From Emydura subglobosa (Eukaryota > Chordata > Testudines > Chelidae), in assembly GCA_007922225.1 (NCBI GenBank), contig ML679941.1, positions 59,553,079-59,617,078 on the forward strand: DNA of 64,000 nucleotides, read 5' to 3'. Both the position numbers and the translations under genes were made by a program. Shown here piece after piece: positions 35,270 to 46,290 of this stretch. Numbering within the stretch: the first letter of the stretch is position 1; each line of letters begins with the position of its first letter. The notes below the pieces were generated by a model that saw only the letters and a program-made list of their open reading frames with translations, was not told where the DNA came from and did no database searches.

Positions 35270-35625
35270 AACTTAGAGCTACCTGGGCTACCAGGGAGAT
35301 CCTGTGAGAACGATAAACTCCAGGTAGGAGGTATTGGGAAGGAAAAGAGGGGGCTGTGCCCAACTGAAAGTGGGATGAAGATGGTGAGAGTTTGTGTTCT
35401 GTTGTGGAAAAAGGTGTTTTGGATTACTGGGAGAGAGACATGAATTGGGGGTGGGAGCCTTGAGGGCCAGTGTGTGCCTAATGGACTAAATAAATGGGAC
35501 TCCCCTGTGGGGATTGTTTGAACTACCCTGTGAGCTCTTAAAGGGCCTTCAAGGGAAGAGAGGCACTGTGCTGCTGAGTGACCTCTGGCCACACGGGGGC
35601 GCCAGGTGGCAGCCAGCCTGTTATA
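35270..35625 (+). mobile_element. LTR-like repeat fragment
   Basis: GCTACCTGGGCTACCAGGG, AAAGAGGGGGCTGTGCCC, GGACTAAATAAATGGGACTC (AATAAA), GAGAGGCACTGTGCTGCTGAG and a terminal CACGGGGGCGCCAGGTGGC match a remembered turtle repeat with a polyadenylation signal near its 3' third. The minus-strand frame 35257-35592 (111 codons) is a by-product of composition. Class is inferred. Confidence 0.5.
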
Positions 35626-36949
35626 TTCACTTACCTTGTTATTGAACTATCCATGTACATTTAAATTTCCGTCATAATCTTTCAAAAAATGCAGGAATGA
35701 TACCGTGTAACCTCATACGAAATTCATTACCAGGCCAGTACACAATTAAATAAAATAGTGTTGTTGCTGTGTAAAGAAATGCCTCTGTTGGTGATGAGTG
35801 GATTTGTCTATGGACTGAGCTGTAGTCAGAGGAAGTGTATTGTTCTCTTCATTTACATAATTAAATATTAAAATCCATGGATATTGCAAATGCTATTATA
35901 GCTCTTAACCCCACATATGCTCTGTATAGATTCATAGTTTATAACCTATGCATCTGATTATGAGCAGCCTTGTCTTTTGAAACTATTTGGTATCTGTAAG
36001 GAAGTCTTTATAATGTCTGCATATCTTGATCTGATTCCAGAGTCTCTTGACAGAAAGCTCTTTTCCTTATGTACATTAAACATGCTAATGGCGGTCTTCT
36101 TAAAATTAACAACCTAACAGGTACCATAGCTCCACTGAAAACACTGCCACTTTCCATATGTCTTTCCTGAAGACTGGAACCTTTTCATATTGCTGTGGGT
36201 ATAAGTCACATTTCTTCCAGCAACTGACAGGTGTTGGAATGTCTTGGGTAGATGGAGTTCGGGGGGAAATAGAAATCTGTATTGATGTGTACCGATCACA
36301 TTTCTAGCTGATAACTGCATTTCTTGGTAGAGATGCTGTACGTGCTGTGTAAGCTATAACAAGAGTTCTTCCTAAAATGACTATTCAGGAGTCAACTGTA
36401 ATTTCTCTCTGTTTTGGTTAAAATAAAAAAACATGCTGTGACATTAATGGCATAACATACATTAACAGAGCAATCATTGTTTATGGCTAGTTTGTGAAAG
36501 GGTAAGAAAAAGGATTTATAGAAGTATAGTGCATGAAGAATATGATTTAGAGTCTATAGTTGATACAGAAATATGCTAATATAGTAAACTGCTTGGAATA
36601 TGTTAGTTACAGAACAATTCTGAGGATATATGTGCCTATGAATAAAAGTTCCATTAAACAAACCATAGCTGCTGTTACACCTGAGGGGGGCTGTCCTCAC
36701 TTACATGTCTGGTAGACACCACTGTTTAAAACCTTGGTTTCGACTCTGTGCAAAGAACCATCTCAAAGCTCTGTGCTTTGACTTGTCAGTGCTCAGTGTG
36801 TAAAGGCATCTGTATGTTTGTTTGATAATATTAGTTATGTAGTAAACTATGAGTATTTTCACTGAAAATGTTAATGGTGACCAGAGGCACATCTGGTTTA
36901 AAAACCTGTTCTCAAAGAGGAGTCATCAATAGTTCACTAACAAACTTGA
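35626..36949. other. Non-coding, nothing recognised
   Basis: AT-rich. The frames at 36114-36320 and 36701-36892 (minus) have no domain, and no repeat family is named. Confidence 0.5.
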
Positions 36950-37620
36950 AAGATACTTGTCACATTTCAGGACAACTGCACTTCTATTTACCCCTCCATG
37001 GTCCACCAAGGACACCCACTTTAAGCTTCTGGCTCTTGAGCTGTCATCTCTCTTGCATGGAGATCCGCCTCTTTCTCTCCTCACTGTTTTTTCTACAACT
37101 CCTGCTTACTCTGTAATATCCCCAACAAGCCAGACTTCCTAAACAGGCCAGCATCTGCCCTTTGCTTTCTCTACAAAGGCTATGAACAGCTGTAATTACT
37201 AGAGGCACAAGTTACCACACATCTCTTTGTAAGTAAGCACATTTTATTCTTAAAGGTGAAGGCATTACAGGTAAGATATATTACAAAATAAAAACCTACA
37301 CACATGCTAAAAAGCTTACCAGAGATCACTCCCAACTCCAAGCTTGGGCTATGACCAGTGTCTGTACTTCCAAACCTTCCCTAAGAATTGCCTCCCCGTC
37401 TCCCTGGTCAGAAGTTCCTGTTTGCTGGATCAGAAAAAAGGAGTGAATCAATTTAAACTCAAGCTATTTATCCCAAAGTCCTTTCTTTGTCTGATCTCTG
37501 AAGAATCTTGTTTGAACTAGTATATATGAGCTTCCCCAGGAGGTGGTACCATTATTTTTAGTTCCAGGAGGATCTGTGGTAATCCTCCCTCATGGAGTAT
37601 AATGCAATCATACATAAGCC
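36950..37620 (-). mobile_element. LTR-like repeat, minus strand
   Basis: AAGTAAGCACATTTTATTCTTAAAG (minus strand AATAAA), GTGAAGGCATTACAGGTAAG and GTTCCAGGAGGATCTGTGG match a remembered turtle LTR-type repeat. Reading right to left, the AATAAA lies in the later half, as for an R-U5 junction. Ends are not well defined and no internal genes adjoin it. Confidence 0.45.
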
Positions 37621-37784
37621 ATTCATTTAAAGCAATGTACCCCCAAGGTAGTGCATGGCATTGCAATATTTTGTATCTCCCTCGTGAAATAGTTATATAA
37701 ATTCTGTAAAATATCCACAGTAATGTATATTAATTACTTAACAAAATAAGGTATTTCAAGGATAGTGCTGGAAATTACCATGTA

Positions 37785-38770
37785 TCTAGTGGGATCCCAG
37801 AGGGGTCTGTCATAGGCTCAGTACTAGTCACTATTTTCATTAACAACTTGGATGTTAGAGTGGAGAGTATTCTTATAAAATCTGCAGGTGACACCAAGCT
37901 GGGAAGGAATGCTAGCACTCTGGAGGACAGGATTAGAATTCTAAATGACCTTAATAAATTGGAGAATTTGGTCTGAAATCAATATGATGAACTTCAAAAA
38001 AGACATGCAAAGTGCTGCACTTAGGAAGGAAAATATCAAATGCACAAATACAAAAATGTGGAATAAATGGTGAGGCAGTGGTTCTGCAGAAAAGGATCTA
38101 GAAGTTATAACAGATCACAAATTGAATAAGTTAACGTCGTGGTGCTGTTGTGAAAAAGTCAACACATCTCAGAACAATATTTAACAGAAGTGTTGTATGC
38201 AAGACATGGGAGGTGATTGTTTGTCCTGCTTTACTTGATACTGGTGGAGCCTCTGCTGGAGTATTGTGTCCACTTTTGGACAGCACACTTTTACAAATAT
38301 GTGAACAAATTGGAGAGAGTCCTGAGAAGCATAAATGGAGAAAAGGGTTAGAAAACATGACCTATGAGGAAATGTTGAAGGAATTGGGCATGTTTAGTTT
38401 AGAAAAGAGAAGGCTGAGGTGGATGATGATATGTAAATATGTAAAATATTGTTATAAAGAGGATGGTGATCAGTTGTTCTATATATCCACCCAGGGTAAG
38501 AAAAGAAACAATCAGCGTACATTCCAGCAAGGGAGGTTTAGATTAGATATTAGGAAAAAATTTCTAATGATAAGAAGAGTTAATCACTAAAACAGGTTAT
38601 CTAGGGAGGTTGTGGAATCCCCATCATTAGAGGTTTATAAGAACAGACTAAACAAACAATTATCAGAGATGGTGTAGGTATATGTAATCCTGCTTCAGCA
38701 TGGGGGTGGGGTGGACTAGACGCTTTCAAGAGGTCTCTTCCAGGTCTGCATTTCTACAATTCCTCTGTTT
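37785..38770 (+). mobile_element. CR1 LINE, end of ORF2 and 3' UTR
   Basis: AGTGGGATCCCAGAGGGGTC, TCATTAACAACTTGGATGTTAG, AAATCTGCAGGTGACACCAAG, then GACCTTAATAAATTGGAGAA mark the C-terminal reverse-transcriptase part of CR1 ORF2. GGAGCCTCTGCTGGAGTATTG, GAAAACATGACCTATGAGGAA, GGGAGGTTTAGATTAGATATTAGG and GGAATCCCCATCATTAGAGG lead to the 3' end near GGTCTCTTCCAGG. Frame 38150-38590 (146 codons) is what remains of the ORF2 tail and does not begin at a genuine start codon. The copy is 5'-truncated and carries stops. Confidence 0.93.
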
Positions 38771-38834
38771 CTGGTGCTACCATTATACAGCCAATGTAGT
38801 GGGGAAAAAAAAGGAATAATCCTCATTGACATTC

Positions 38835-39075
38835 CAGATTCCAAGGCCAGAAGGGACAATTGTGATCATCCAGTGTGACTTGTATAATATAAGCCTTCTC
38901 CAAAATAATTCCTACTTTATCTTTTAGAAAATTTTCCAATCTTGACTTAAAAATTGTCAGAGATGGAGAATTCACCACAACTTTTGGTAATTTTTTCCAG
39001 GGCTTAAAATGTATACCTTATTTCCTTTCTGAATTTGTGTAGCTTGTTAGTCTGTGATGTGTTCTTGGGGTGCCT
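38835..39075 (-). mobile_element. CR1 LINE 3' end, minus strand
   Basis: CCAAGGCCAGAAGGGACAATT, GTGATCATCCAGTGTGACTTG and GAGAATTCACCACAACTTTTGG are the reverse complement of a CR1 3' UTR. It is an older, more diverged copy than the one at 27150-27940. It sits tail-to-tail with the plus-strand CR1 that ends 65 bp to its left. Confidence 0.88.
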
Positions 39076-40059
39076 AGAACTAAGAGTGACCTTGTTACCT
39101 CTCTGCCTTAGCAAAAGAGAAACTTGCTGGAGCTGAACTGGGTGACAGCTCCCTGTCACCCCAGTCCGTTAGCCACCCAGACAAACTTATCAGGACTCTA
39201 ACTCTTACTTTGCCTTGCATGTTATACTTGGTGCATCCCAGTTCCTGAGCCTCCGGGAAGAGTATCAGGCTTTTTGAGTATCCAGCCCTCATTGCTGGAC
39301 ATTCACAGAAATTAGTAAGTACACTCGGTCTTTGGAAATAGTGAATACACCAGCTTATATGATTATTATTTGGTTATAGTTACTATTAACTTGATCATGT
39401 AGTAGACACTGCTTGATTCTGCAGGTAGCTGTCAGACTGCCTCTGAAAAATGAGTCTCTGCTTGTTAAGTGGATGTACAGTGAGACACAACTGTATTCTG
39501 ACAAAACACAGCTTTATTGACAGTAATTCTGTAAACATCCAGGGGCAATACAGAATTGTCTGCTGCTTTGTTTTCTCTTTGAACTGTTTTTGCCAACAAT
39601 AGCTTGTCCTTTATAGTGGTGCTTGCTGCTCCACTGGTCACAATAACAAATTAAACTATGATATCCTCAAAAGTCTGAATTTCTGTGGTGCTGTAGCACA
39701 TCTGACTTTCCTTGTGCAAATCTCCTTTATTTGTAATATCATTTCCTGAGGAGGGATGGGGGACTTACCAGATTTAAATTCATTGTCTCTGGGAGTGGCA
39801 AGTGGTGGGTTTTTAATTAATTTCCCAAGAGAACAGTATCACAAAAAACAGGGAAGAGAAGTGCTGTTAATAGATCTTTTTGTGACCCAAGGGAGGGGGA
39901 GAAACAGCCTGTAACCTGCAAACAAAAGGGAGAAGATTCCCTTATGGCTTAGGAGCGCGGAGGTGGTTGGATTTAAGACTTCCTAGCATTAAGAGGGAGG
40001 ATTTTTCTTCCCTTTTTCCTCTCTCCAGTCCGACTAAAATAATTAATTTCAATTGACTA
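39076..40059. other. Non-coding; possibly LTR-like in part
   Basis: AACACAGCTTTATTGACAG (39505-39523) could be a reversed polyadenylation region of an LTR-type repeat, but the rest is not recognised. Frame 39095-39292 (minus) has no domain. Confidence 0.35.
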
Positions 40060-40930
40060 TTTTAACCGGGAGCACTAGGACAGGACTGTTCTGCTCAATG
40101 GATATTTTCCGTCTATAAGTCAGCTGGTTGATGATCGTGCTTATCTGGGGGAAGCGACAATCCATTAATGCTGTTACAGTAGTTTCAATTTAGTGTCTTG
40201 GCCAAAATCCAGATTGTACCACATCTAGGATGTTAGTTTTAGTTAGATGATCTTGTAGTTGGCCTTTTGTTAGCTTCTCTATGAGCTTGTTCAGAAATGG
40301 GCAGTCTGACACTGGGTTGTAGTTGGCTAGGACTAAAGAATCTGGTTGGGTTTCTTCAGAGTTGGTCAGACTACTGAGTTTTTGATGGAAGAAGGGAAGA
40401 TTCCTTTTCTGAATGATTCTTTGGCTGTTTCCATCAGAAATGGCACCACTTCTTCATGACTCTCTTTCCCAAGTCAGGAAGGGCATGGGTCAGATTCACA
40501 AGTCTTGGGTTGGACTCCTTTAAGGTGTCCAGAATTTCTTGGTGACTGAAGATACTGTACTTTGGGAATTCTGGTGAGCTGACAGTTGGGAGAGCAGATC
40601 CATGCAGTGTGAGACAGCTTTCCCAATGTGCATGATCTTTTCAGCAATGTAGAATGATAGTCCTTCACAACCATTGCTGCTTGGCTCTAATGCAGATTGC
40701 AGGCATTCAGGATTGATGAAGCAGTTTACCACCCTAGATAAATCCCTGAGATGGGATATGGTAGCCTCAGTGAAGGCTGATAAGGTTCTCTTGGCCTGTA
40801 ATGCAGCCTCAACCTAGGCTTTGAGGATTTGTTTTATCCTATCTAAATCACTTTGTTTTCTGCCATTGGTGCTCGAGTTTCTGCCCTTCTCGCCTCATCT
40901 GGCACATATTGATATTGTGAAATTGTTATG
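40060..40930 (-). pseudogene. Non-LTR retrotransposon reverse transcriptase remnant
   Basis: On the minus strand the blocks follow the order of a LINE ORF2 (CR1/Jockey-like superfamily). First comes an arginine-rich linker (DEARRAETR). Next is a segment with VNCFINPECLQSALEPSS and CEGLSFYIAEKI. A region like the usual FRKG-P---KPN stretch follows (ESFRKG). The palm begins near NYNPVSDCPFLNKLIEKL, QDHLTKTNILD and VQSGFWPRH. These correspond to the well-known N-RPVS-LPFLSKVIEK and QSGFR-GHSTETA blocks of reverse transcriptases. Several frameshifts and stops interrupt it, and the catalytic YADD box lies outside the preserved part. Family-level naming is uncertain; it is distinct from the two CR1 tails to its left. 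Confidence 0.8.
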
Positions 40931-41039
40931 AAACTATTGTATTGTGTAAGGCACCCGTGTGTGTCAACCATATCTGACAGGGTTTTAGGCATGTCCGTGC
41001 CATCCCATGTATAATGGCGGGTCATTGGAATGCAACGAC

Positions 41040-41886
41040 TGCTTATTCAGGGTGAAGCACCTTGGGACAATGAGCTAGCTGGAGCTGGGAGAAGCTATAT
41101 CCTCCTGCTTGTCAGCAGGGAGCCAGGAAGAGGAGAGACTGGAAAATTACTGGCAGCAGGACAAAGAAACCAAGGTGTTGGCGCTAGACTTTAAAAACAA
41201 CAGAAGTCGGGCTGGTCAAAAGGGGAAGAGTCACAGAGCCACACAGGAAGCTTTGGGCAGGAGAAGGGAAGCAAACAGACCAGCCAAGGTCTGAGCAGGC
41301 ATGTTGGGGAGAGAAGGTCCCGTGTTTCAGAAGACAAGCTATGCACTGCAGCAGAAATACCCTGTATGACCTCTGAGGATTCTGATGACAGCCAAAAGAA
41401 TGCTATGGAGTGGTGAAGAAACTGAGGCAGGGAAATGCATGTAGCGTTTATTTTTTTGTATAAAATTGTATATTTCTTGTGCTTAAATAAAGAGAAATGG
41501 TTTATAATCCTGTACAAAGTCTGTCTGTGTGTATTAAGTGTTAAACCTACCAGGTACCCCTGAAGAGTTAACCTATGGATACACATAACTAATGTTGCTG
41601 GAGTTCTTGGTGTGTTTAAGCTACAGAGAAGTCTGGGGTGGGGTGGGCAAGGGTGAGGTCATTATTGTCCCAGGGGCTGGGCAGATGCACTGTAAGGTCT
41701 CATTCTCAGGAGGGGGTGCTAGACAGAGTGTCTGCCCCCAAGAGTGTGCTCAGTGGCCCCAAAACAGCACCAGAACCTGGACTCTGTTTAGACAGTAGAG
41801 GCTTAAAACTCATGAGATCCAGCATTTGGATCCCCTCAGAGCAGTCTGATGAGTGGTCAAATGGGGGCGCTCGACTAGAGTTATGA
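41040..41886 (+). mobile_element. LTR-like repeat unit
   Basis: GAAGCACCTTGGGACAATGAG near the start; CTTAAATAAAGAGAAATGG (AATAAA, about 41484-41502); then the phrase GATCCAGCATTTGGATCCCC, GCAGTCTGATGAGTGGTCAAA, GGGGGCGCTCGACTAGAG and a terminal GTTATGACAG. I remember the last phrases as the 3' part of a reptilian LTR. The AATAAA precedes a U5-like region of about 380 bp. A Ty3/gypsy-type integrase remnant begins about 45 bp to the right. Frames 41109-41294 (plus), 41191-41586 (minus) and 41592-41886 (plus) have no domains. Confidence 0.6.
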
Positions 41887-41929
41887 CAGATGAATGATAC
41901 AAAAATAGTAGTTCAGAGACAAGAAAAGG

Positions 41930-42310
41930 AAAAAGTAGGAATGAATATACAAAGGGCACCTTGGAATAACTAATGCAAAAAATGAGAGCTGGAGAAATCC
42001 TATCTATCTACAGACTAACAGTAATATTGATGAAATAATACAGAAATGTGAAACTTGCCCAAACTATAGAAGTAGAAAGTGGAAAGTACTTGAATACCAT
42101 AAATAACCTGAGGCTCCATGGGAGAAGACTAGAAGTGATTTGTTTTCTGTGGGAAAATGGGACTGACTAATCATAATAGACTGTTTTCTGAAGTAATAAC
42201 ACTGAAATCTGCCACAGCTTCACTGTGATCAGGCATGTTAAACATTTGCATTTCATGGAATTCCCGAAACTGTAAGAACGGACAATGGACCAAAATTCCT
42301 AATCCTTGTC
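41930..42310 (+). pseudogene. Ty3/gypsy-type integrase remnant
   Basis: Integrase inserts LTR-retroelement cDNA into host DNA. All recognisable blocks lie in one plus-strand frame. They are GHLGITNA (H of the HHCC finger, 41957), then CETCPNYRSRKW with the CxxC pair (42047-42058), PEAPWEKTRSDLFSVGKW with the first catalytic aspartate in SDLF, LIIIDCF, and HGIPETV then TDNGPKF with the second aspartate (42281). In intact integrases these form the zinc finger and the first two residues of the DDE triad; the glutamate region is not preserved. Several nonsense codons interrupt the frame (for example after YHK and after GKWD). Gag, protease, reverse transcriptase and RNase H were not found to the left, where an LTR-like unit ends instead. 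Confidence 0.85.
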
Positions 42311-42744
42311 CCTCTCACATAAATAAGATTCTCTTCCTAACTGAAGATTCAATGCACCCATTCTTTCAGATAATAAAAGAATTTTTTTTTATTTCCCTCT
42401 AAACAATGTTTCTCTCCTCCTTTTTGAGTCATGAACTCAGAAGAAGTTCCTTCCTCTGCTTCCCTCAATCTGTTTGCAAGGGAGGTCCTTTATTAACGTT
42501 TTGTACTGCTGCGTTATTGTTACCCCCGACATGCTAACTGATAGAACCCTCTGCTAGACACATTATGTAGACTAGTTTACAGTTGGAATTTGAGCCACCA
42601 AGTTGTAGATGGGCTGACTAACAATTCTAAAGCAAATTCTGACAACGGTGTTGAAGTTCCTAGCTCACAGTTGGTCCTCATGTGCTAGCATGGCTGAATG
42701 CTACACTGTCCCTGAAAACAGAATTTTGTAAGATTAGTGGAGAG
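42311..42744. other. Non-coding, nothing recognised
   Basis: No integrase C-terminal or env-like signal could be followed beyond 42310. Confidence 0.5.
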
Positions 42745-42945
42745 AGTGGACAGGGATTAAGTGAGCTGGGTCTTATTCCTGGCTCAGCCACTAGCCTGCT
42801 GGGTTATCTTGGGCAAGTTACTACTTTTCTCTGTGCCTCTGTTTCTCCATCTCTAAAATGGGGATAATGATGCTTACATCCTTTGTAAAGTGCTTTGATA
42901 TCTACCAGTGAAAACCTCTGTATAAGATGTAGGCATTATTATAAT
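42745..42945 (+). mobile_element. MIR / CORE-SINE copy
   Basis: GGCTCAGCCACTAGCCTGC, TGGGCAAGTTACTACTTTTC, TCTGTGCCTCTGTTTCTCC and ATCTCTAAAATGGGGATAAT with a tail GTAAAGTGCTTTGATATC are near-consensus MIR blocks in order. This is the best preserved MIR in the window. Confidence 0.93.
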
Positions 42946-43589
42946 ATTCAGTTAAATTAGAAGGACAGTTGAGTAAAAAAAAGTGGTTTCAAATAAGCTC
43001 AGTATTAATAGAAGAGGAGCTGGTCTAGGATGAGTTAATTTGACATTATGGTATTCTTGAAATTCTCCCATAATTAATTTTTGAATAATTTGCATGGATT
43101 TTTTTATATATCGTTTAGTTGAATATCTTTGTGTGTTTCTTGATCTTTTCTTTCCTCTCACTGCATGCTTGCTTTCCTCTGTTTGGAAGTTTCTGATGTG
43201 CTGAAATTGTGTTTATCCATTCTATGTGCCTTGATATTTTTGGGTTTAACATTAGATGTTGAAACTTCTGACACAGATCAATTTTTTTTATCCCTTTCCA
43301 AAACTGTAAACTCCAAGGACAGTCCAATGACATGCTATTTATAGCAATAGTTCAATATTTTATAAACCCTATGGATGTTTTTGTTTGCATTGTTACTTTA
43401 ATTATAATGAAAAATGTCTGCATATTCAGGGTGGTTAGTTTTCAAATATTGTTAAGGTAGTTCTTTCAATTCCTTATCAAAAGAAACACAGAATAAGAGG
43501 CACTTTACTTTGCATTGTGTACTAAGAGTCTAGCACATTCTATTGCATCATAGGACTTGAAGTTATTTTTCACTTATAAGACCAGCTCC
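42946..43589. other. Non-coding, nothing recognised
   Basis: AT-rich. Frames at 42952-43161 and 43115-43333 (minus) are unsupported. Confidence 0.5.
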
Positions 43590-44050
43590 CGTACTGCTCT
43601 CTGGCTCCAGTGGACCCAGCCCCCAGAGAATTCCTTCAGCCTAGCTGCTCGTATGCCATCTGCGCCTGGGTTCAGGCTTGGGGAAGTTCCCACAGAAAAG
43701 GCCCAGGGAGTCTGGGCCATTGGGGGGAGCCCCAGACCCTCCACCTACCCTGGGCAGTGTGCCCCGGGGGGCAGAGAAACGAGCTGGGGGCTGCTCTCAA
43801 GCATCCTGGCCCCCTGCTCAGGGCAGGTGGAGGGTCCGGAGCTCCCCACAGCAGCCCGGCCTCTCTGGGTGGCTTTTACCACTGTCTGCCTCTGGCTCAC
43901 AGCCTTTCCAGAGGCCAGGCCCTAGGGAAAAGAGGAGGAGCAGGGGACGGAGCCACAGTTCCGGCGCCAGTGGCTCCCCTGCCCCCACCCCCACTTTTAC
44001 ACAGGTTCCAGTGCTCCTGCAGAGGCCCCCCAATGTGGCTGGGGCCTGTG
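43590..44050. repeat. GC-rich block with overlapping open frames
   Basis: About 460 bp of C- and G-rich sequence in AT-rich surroundings, open in three plus-strand frames and one minus-strand frame (up to 148 codons at 43610-44056). Simultaneous openness in several frames is expected from low stop-codon density and argues against a gene. CpG is sparse for this base composition, so it is not a convincing CpG island. The interior resembles GC-rich cores of non-autonomous DNA elements, but no terminal inverted repeats were found. Confidence 0.45.
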
Positions 44051-45577
44051 CGTTAATACGCCATTGGCTATAATTTACATTGGTGGGGATTGGCGTGGGT
44101 GTTTGTCTGGCCAGGCCATAAGATTGTGAATGTATAAATGTGGCTTTTGCCTGTCTTCCCCTCCAATCTAGTGCTGTATCAGACTGGAGGATTTGGCCAG
44201 ATTCTAGAAATACCAGAATTCTTGAACATTCGTTGTTTATGGCTTTAGATTTTAAATTGGCTGCTGTGGTTGGGAGATTATAAACAAGTTCCTGATTTTC
44301 ATATCCCTAATAACCACCCCGTGAAAGTAGTTTATAATGCAGACTATTAAGTACAACAGTGCTAGTGGGCATCATGAGGATAGAAAGACAAATTAAGCCA
44401 GCTATTATGGTGTCCAGAAAACATCTGTTAAACAAAGTCAACAGTAATGATAAAACAATTGAGTTATTTTTTCATGGTTGACCCAAATATTAAAGAGCTA
44501 TCAAAGAAAGCTTCCCATTATTTGTCAATTTAGGCACCATTCAAAAACAATCTGAGGCTTTAGTAATATTTTTATGACAGCCTCCTAATCTCCCTTTGTT
44601 TTGGCAAGTGTTAGATTATAAAACCTGCCTGACATTTTATAGCCTCGCTGGAGTACATCAGTGTATCTCAGGCAGCATCTTCCTGTGGATGAGCTATAGC
44701 AACAGATAGATCTGCAAGGGTTATATTTTGGTCAACTATCTGTTGAGTTTGCATCTTCCATTGTCAAAGCAGGACAATAACAAACATGCAGGTGAAAAGA
44801 GGACTGGTCTACACAGCCCTGGACATGCTAGATTTTCTTATCTTGATCAGAGGAGTGAATCAGTCTGGAGTACAATTGTATTATTATTACCCAGGAATGT
44901 TTGGTTTGTGTTTTAAAAAAAAAAAAATTGTAAAAATGAAATCCCAACATTTAGGTATATGGGAAAACCTCTGGAATGAACAGATTTATGATGCCCTTAA
45001 TATAATTTATAGTAGTTATTGAATAATGATCAAATCAACTTAATTAAAAAAGTCCATGAATTATATTTTTTTCATGTAAAGGGTTGAGTTTTCTCCTAAA
45101 TTCATCAAACACCAATAGAGATAGTCAGTGTTTATCTTAACCCTATATAATACTTTGAAGGTTAAATGGCAGACAGGTAGGATGAATAAGCCACAGAGAG
45201 GTTAGTCAGGCCCATGTATTCTTAAAATAACTTGTAGTTGTCAAATAAGGTTGTTAAAGCAAGCAGCAGAAGTGAGTTCAGTGACTAAATAGGAAAGATA
45301 ATCTGAGATAAAATTAAATGTAGTAATTCAGTACATTCTCATATACTTTGACTTAACTGCTACTTTCTGGATGCAGAAACCCATTTTTCTAGGTTTTATG
45401 TATGAAGTCTCTTTGGACCGAATTGGTTCCTAGTAAATTTGTGGCTGTGGGTGGGATGCAGTGAGGACAGGGGCATAATATCCTGTTTGATGCACTGGAT
45501 TTATGTGCATGAATATCATTGCTTGCTGGGAGTTAAATGTACAAAGGCCCAGATATCAAGATGATGATGCATTCCGT
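44051..45577. other. Non-coding, nothing recognised
   Basis: AT-rich with an A run near 44916-44928. Frames 44728-45022 (plus) run through it and have no domain. Confidence 0.5.
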
Positions 45578-45647
45578 GGGACTGATCCAAAGCCCATGTA
45601 GTCAGTGGCAGGCATTCCACTGACTTCAATGGCCATTGGATTAGGCC
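45578..45647. mobile_element. Palindromic MITE (CTGATCCAAAGCCC family)
   Basis: Left arm GGGACTGATCCAAAGCCCAT, right arm CAATGGCCATTGGATTAGGCC; the arms are inverted copies around a centre GGCAGGCATTCC with CTGACTTCAATGG. The same family appears at 61793-61864. Confidence 0.82.
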
Positions 45648-46201
45648 AGAAAATATCAAACTTTCCCACAGAAACTTAGCTTCAAAACAAGTTGTGTCTT
45701 ACTGAATATCTAATCTACTCTTAATGTGTCCATTGCCACAATATCTAGGCTCCAATTACAAGAATTGGTGGCAGCCTTATCTCTGTCTACTGCATGATCT
45801 TATTATCGTGTATCAACTCTATCCTAATCTTCTGTTCTCTTGAATCATTTGGTGTGCATTGTTTGAGAGACACGGTGATCTATGAGGGTGATGTGAAGGG
45901 AGAGGAAGTCTAATTAATCAGTGGTAATCAGTAGTAGCTGATCATAATGTCTTACTAGCTTCTTGGTATGTTGGTTTTGAAGATCATGCTGGTTTGGGGT
46001 TATTTTTTCCCCTTGAAAGGGTTTAAATTTCTTATCTTGCACTTACCAAACTAGCCATAGACGGAAGAATTTTCCCTTTCACATTCATAGTGAAGATCTC
46101 TTTAAAAATTAATTTCTGGATGCATTTTCTTATGTTCAAACATTACCACTCTTTGCCTTTTTGGGGCGATTGAAGCCTCTGACATTTAAGATAAGACACT
46201 G
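45648..46201. other. Non-coding, nothing recognised
   Basis: Short AT-rich interval between two MITEs; no frame of note. Confidence 0.5.
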
Positions 46202-46290
46202 AGGGCCTGAGTCTCATTTATACTCAATCCTCTTTACACCCCTCTGACGGTGAGGTGTAAAGGGGCCATTCTGTGAAAAAGAAGCAGGGT
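46202..46290. mobile_element. MITE fragment (TTTACACC / GGTGTAAA type)
   Basis: GCCTGAGTCTCATTTATACTC and TCTTTACACCCCTCTGACGG are followed by GAGGTGTAAAGGGGCCATT. The TTTACACC and GGTGTAAA halves form an inverted pair typical of a turtle MITE family. Confidence 0.6.

Noticed and set aside
38150..38590. 146-codon host gene
   Set aside because: It is the eroded CR1 ORF2 tail and 3' region.
43590..44050. CpG island promoter
   Set aside because: High GC but few CpG pairs for its composition.
43557..44073. Three overlapping plus-strand open frames of 122-148 codons as genes
   Set aside because: Open in several frames and on both strands at once because of high GC. No domain, no conserved start context and no splice support.
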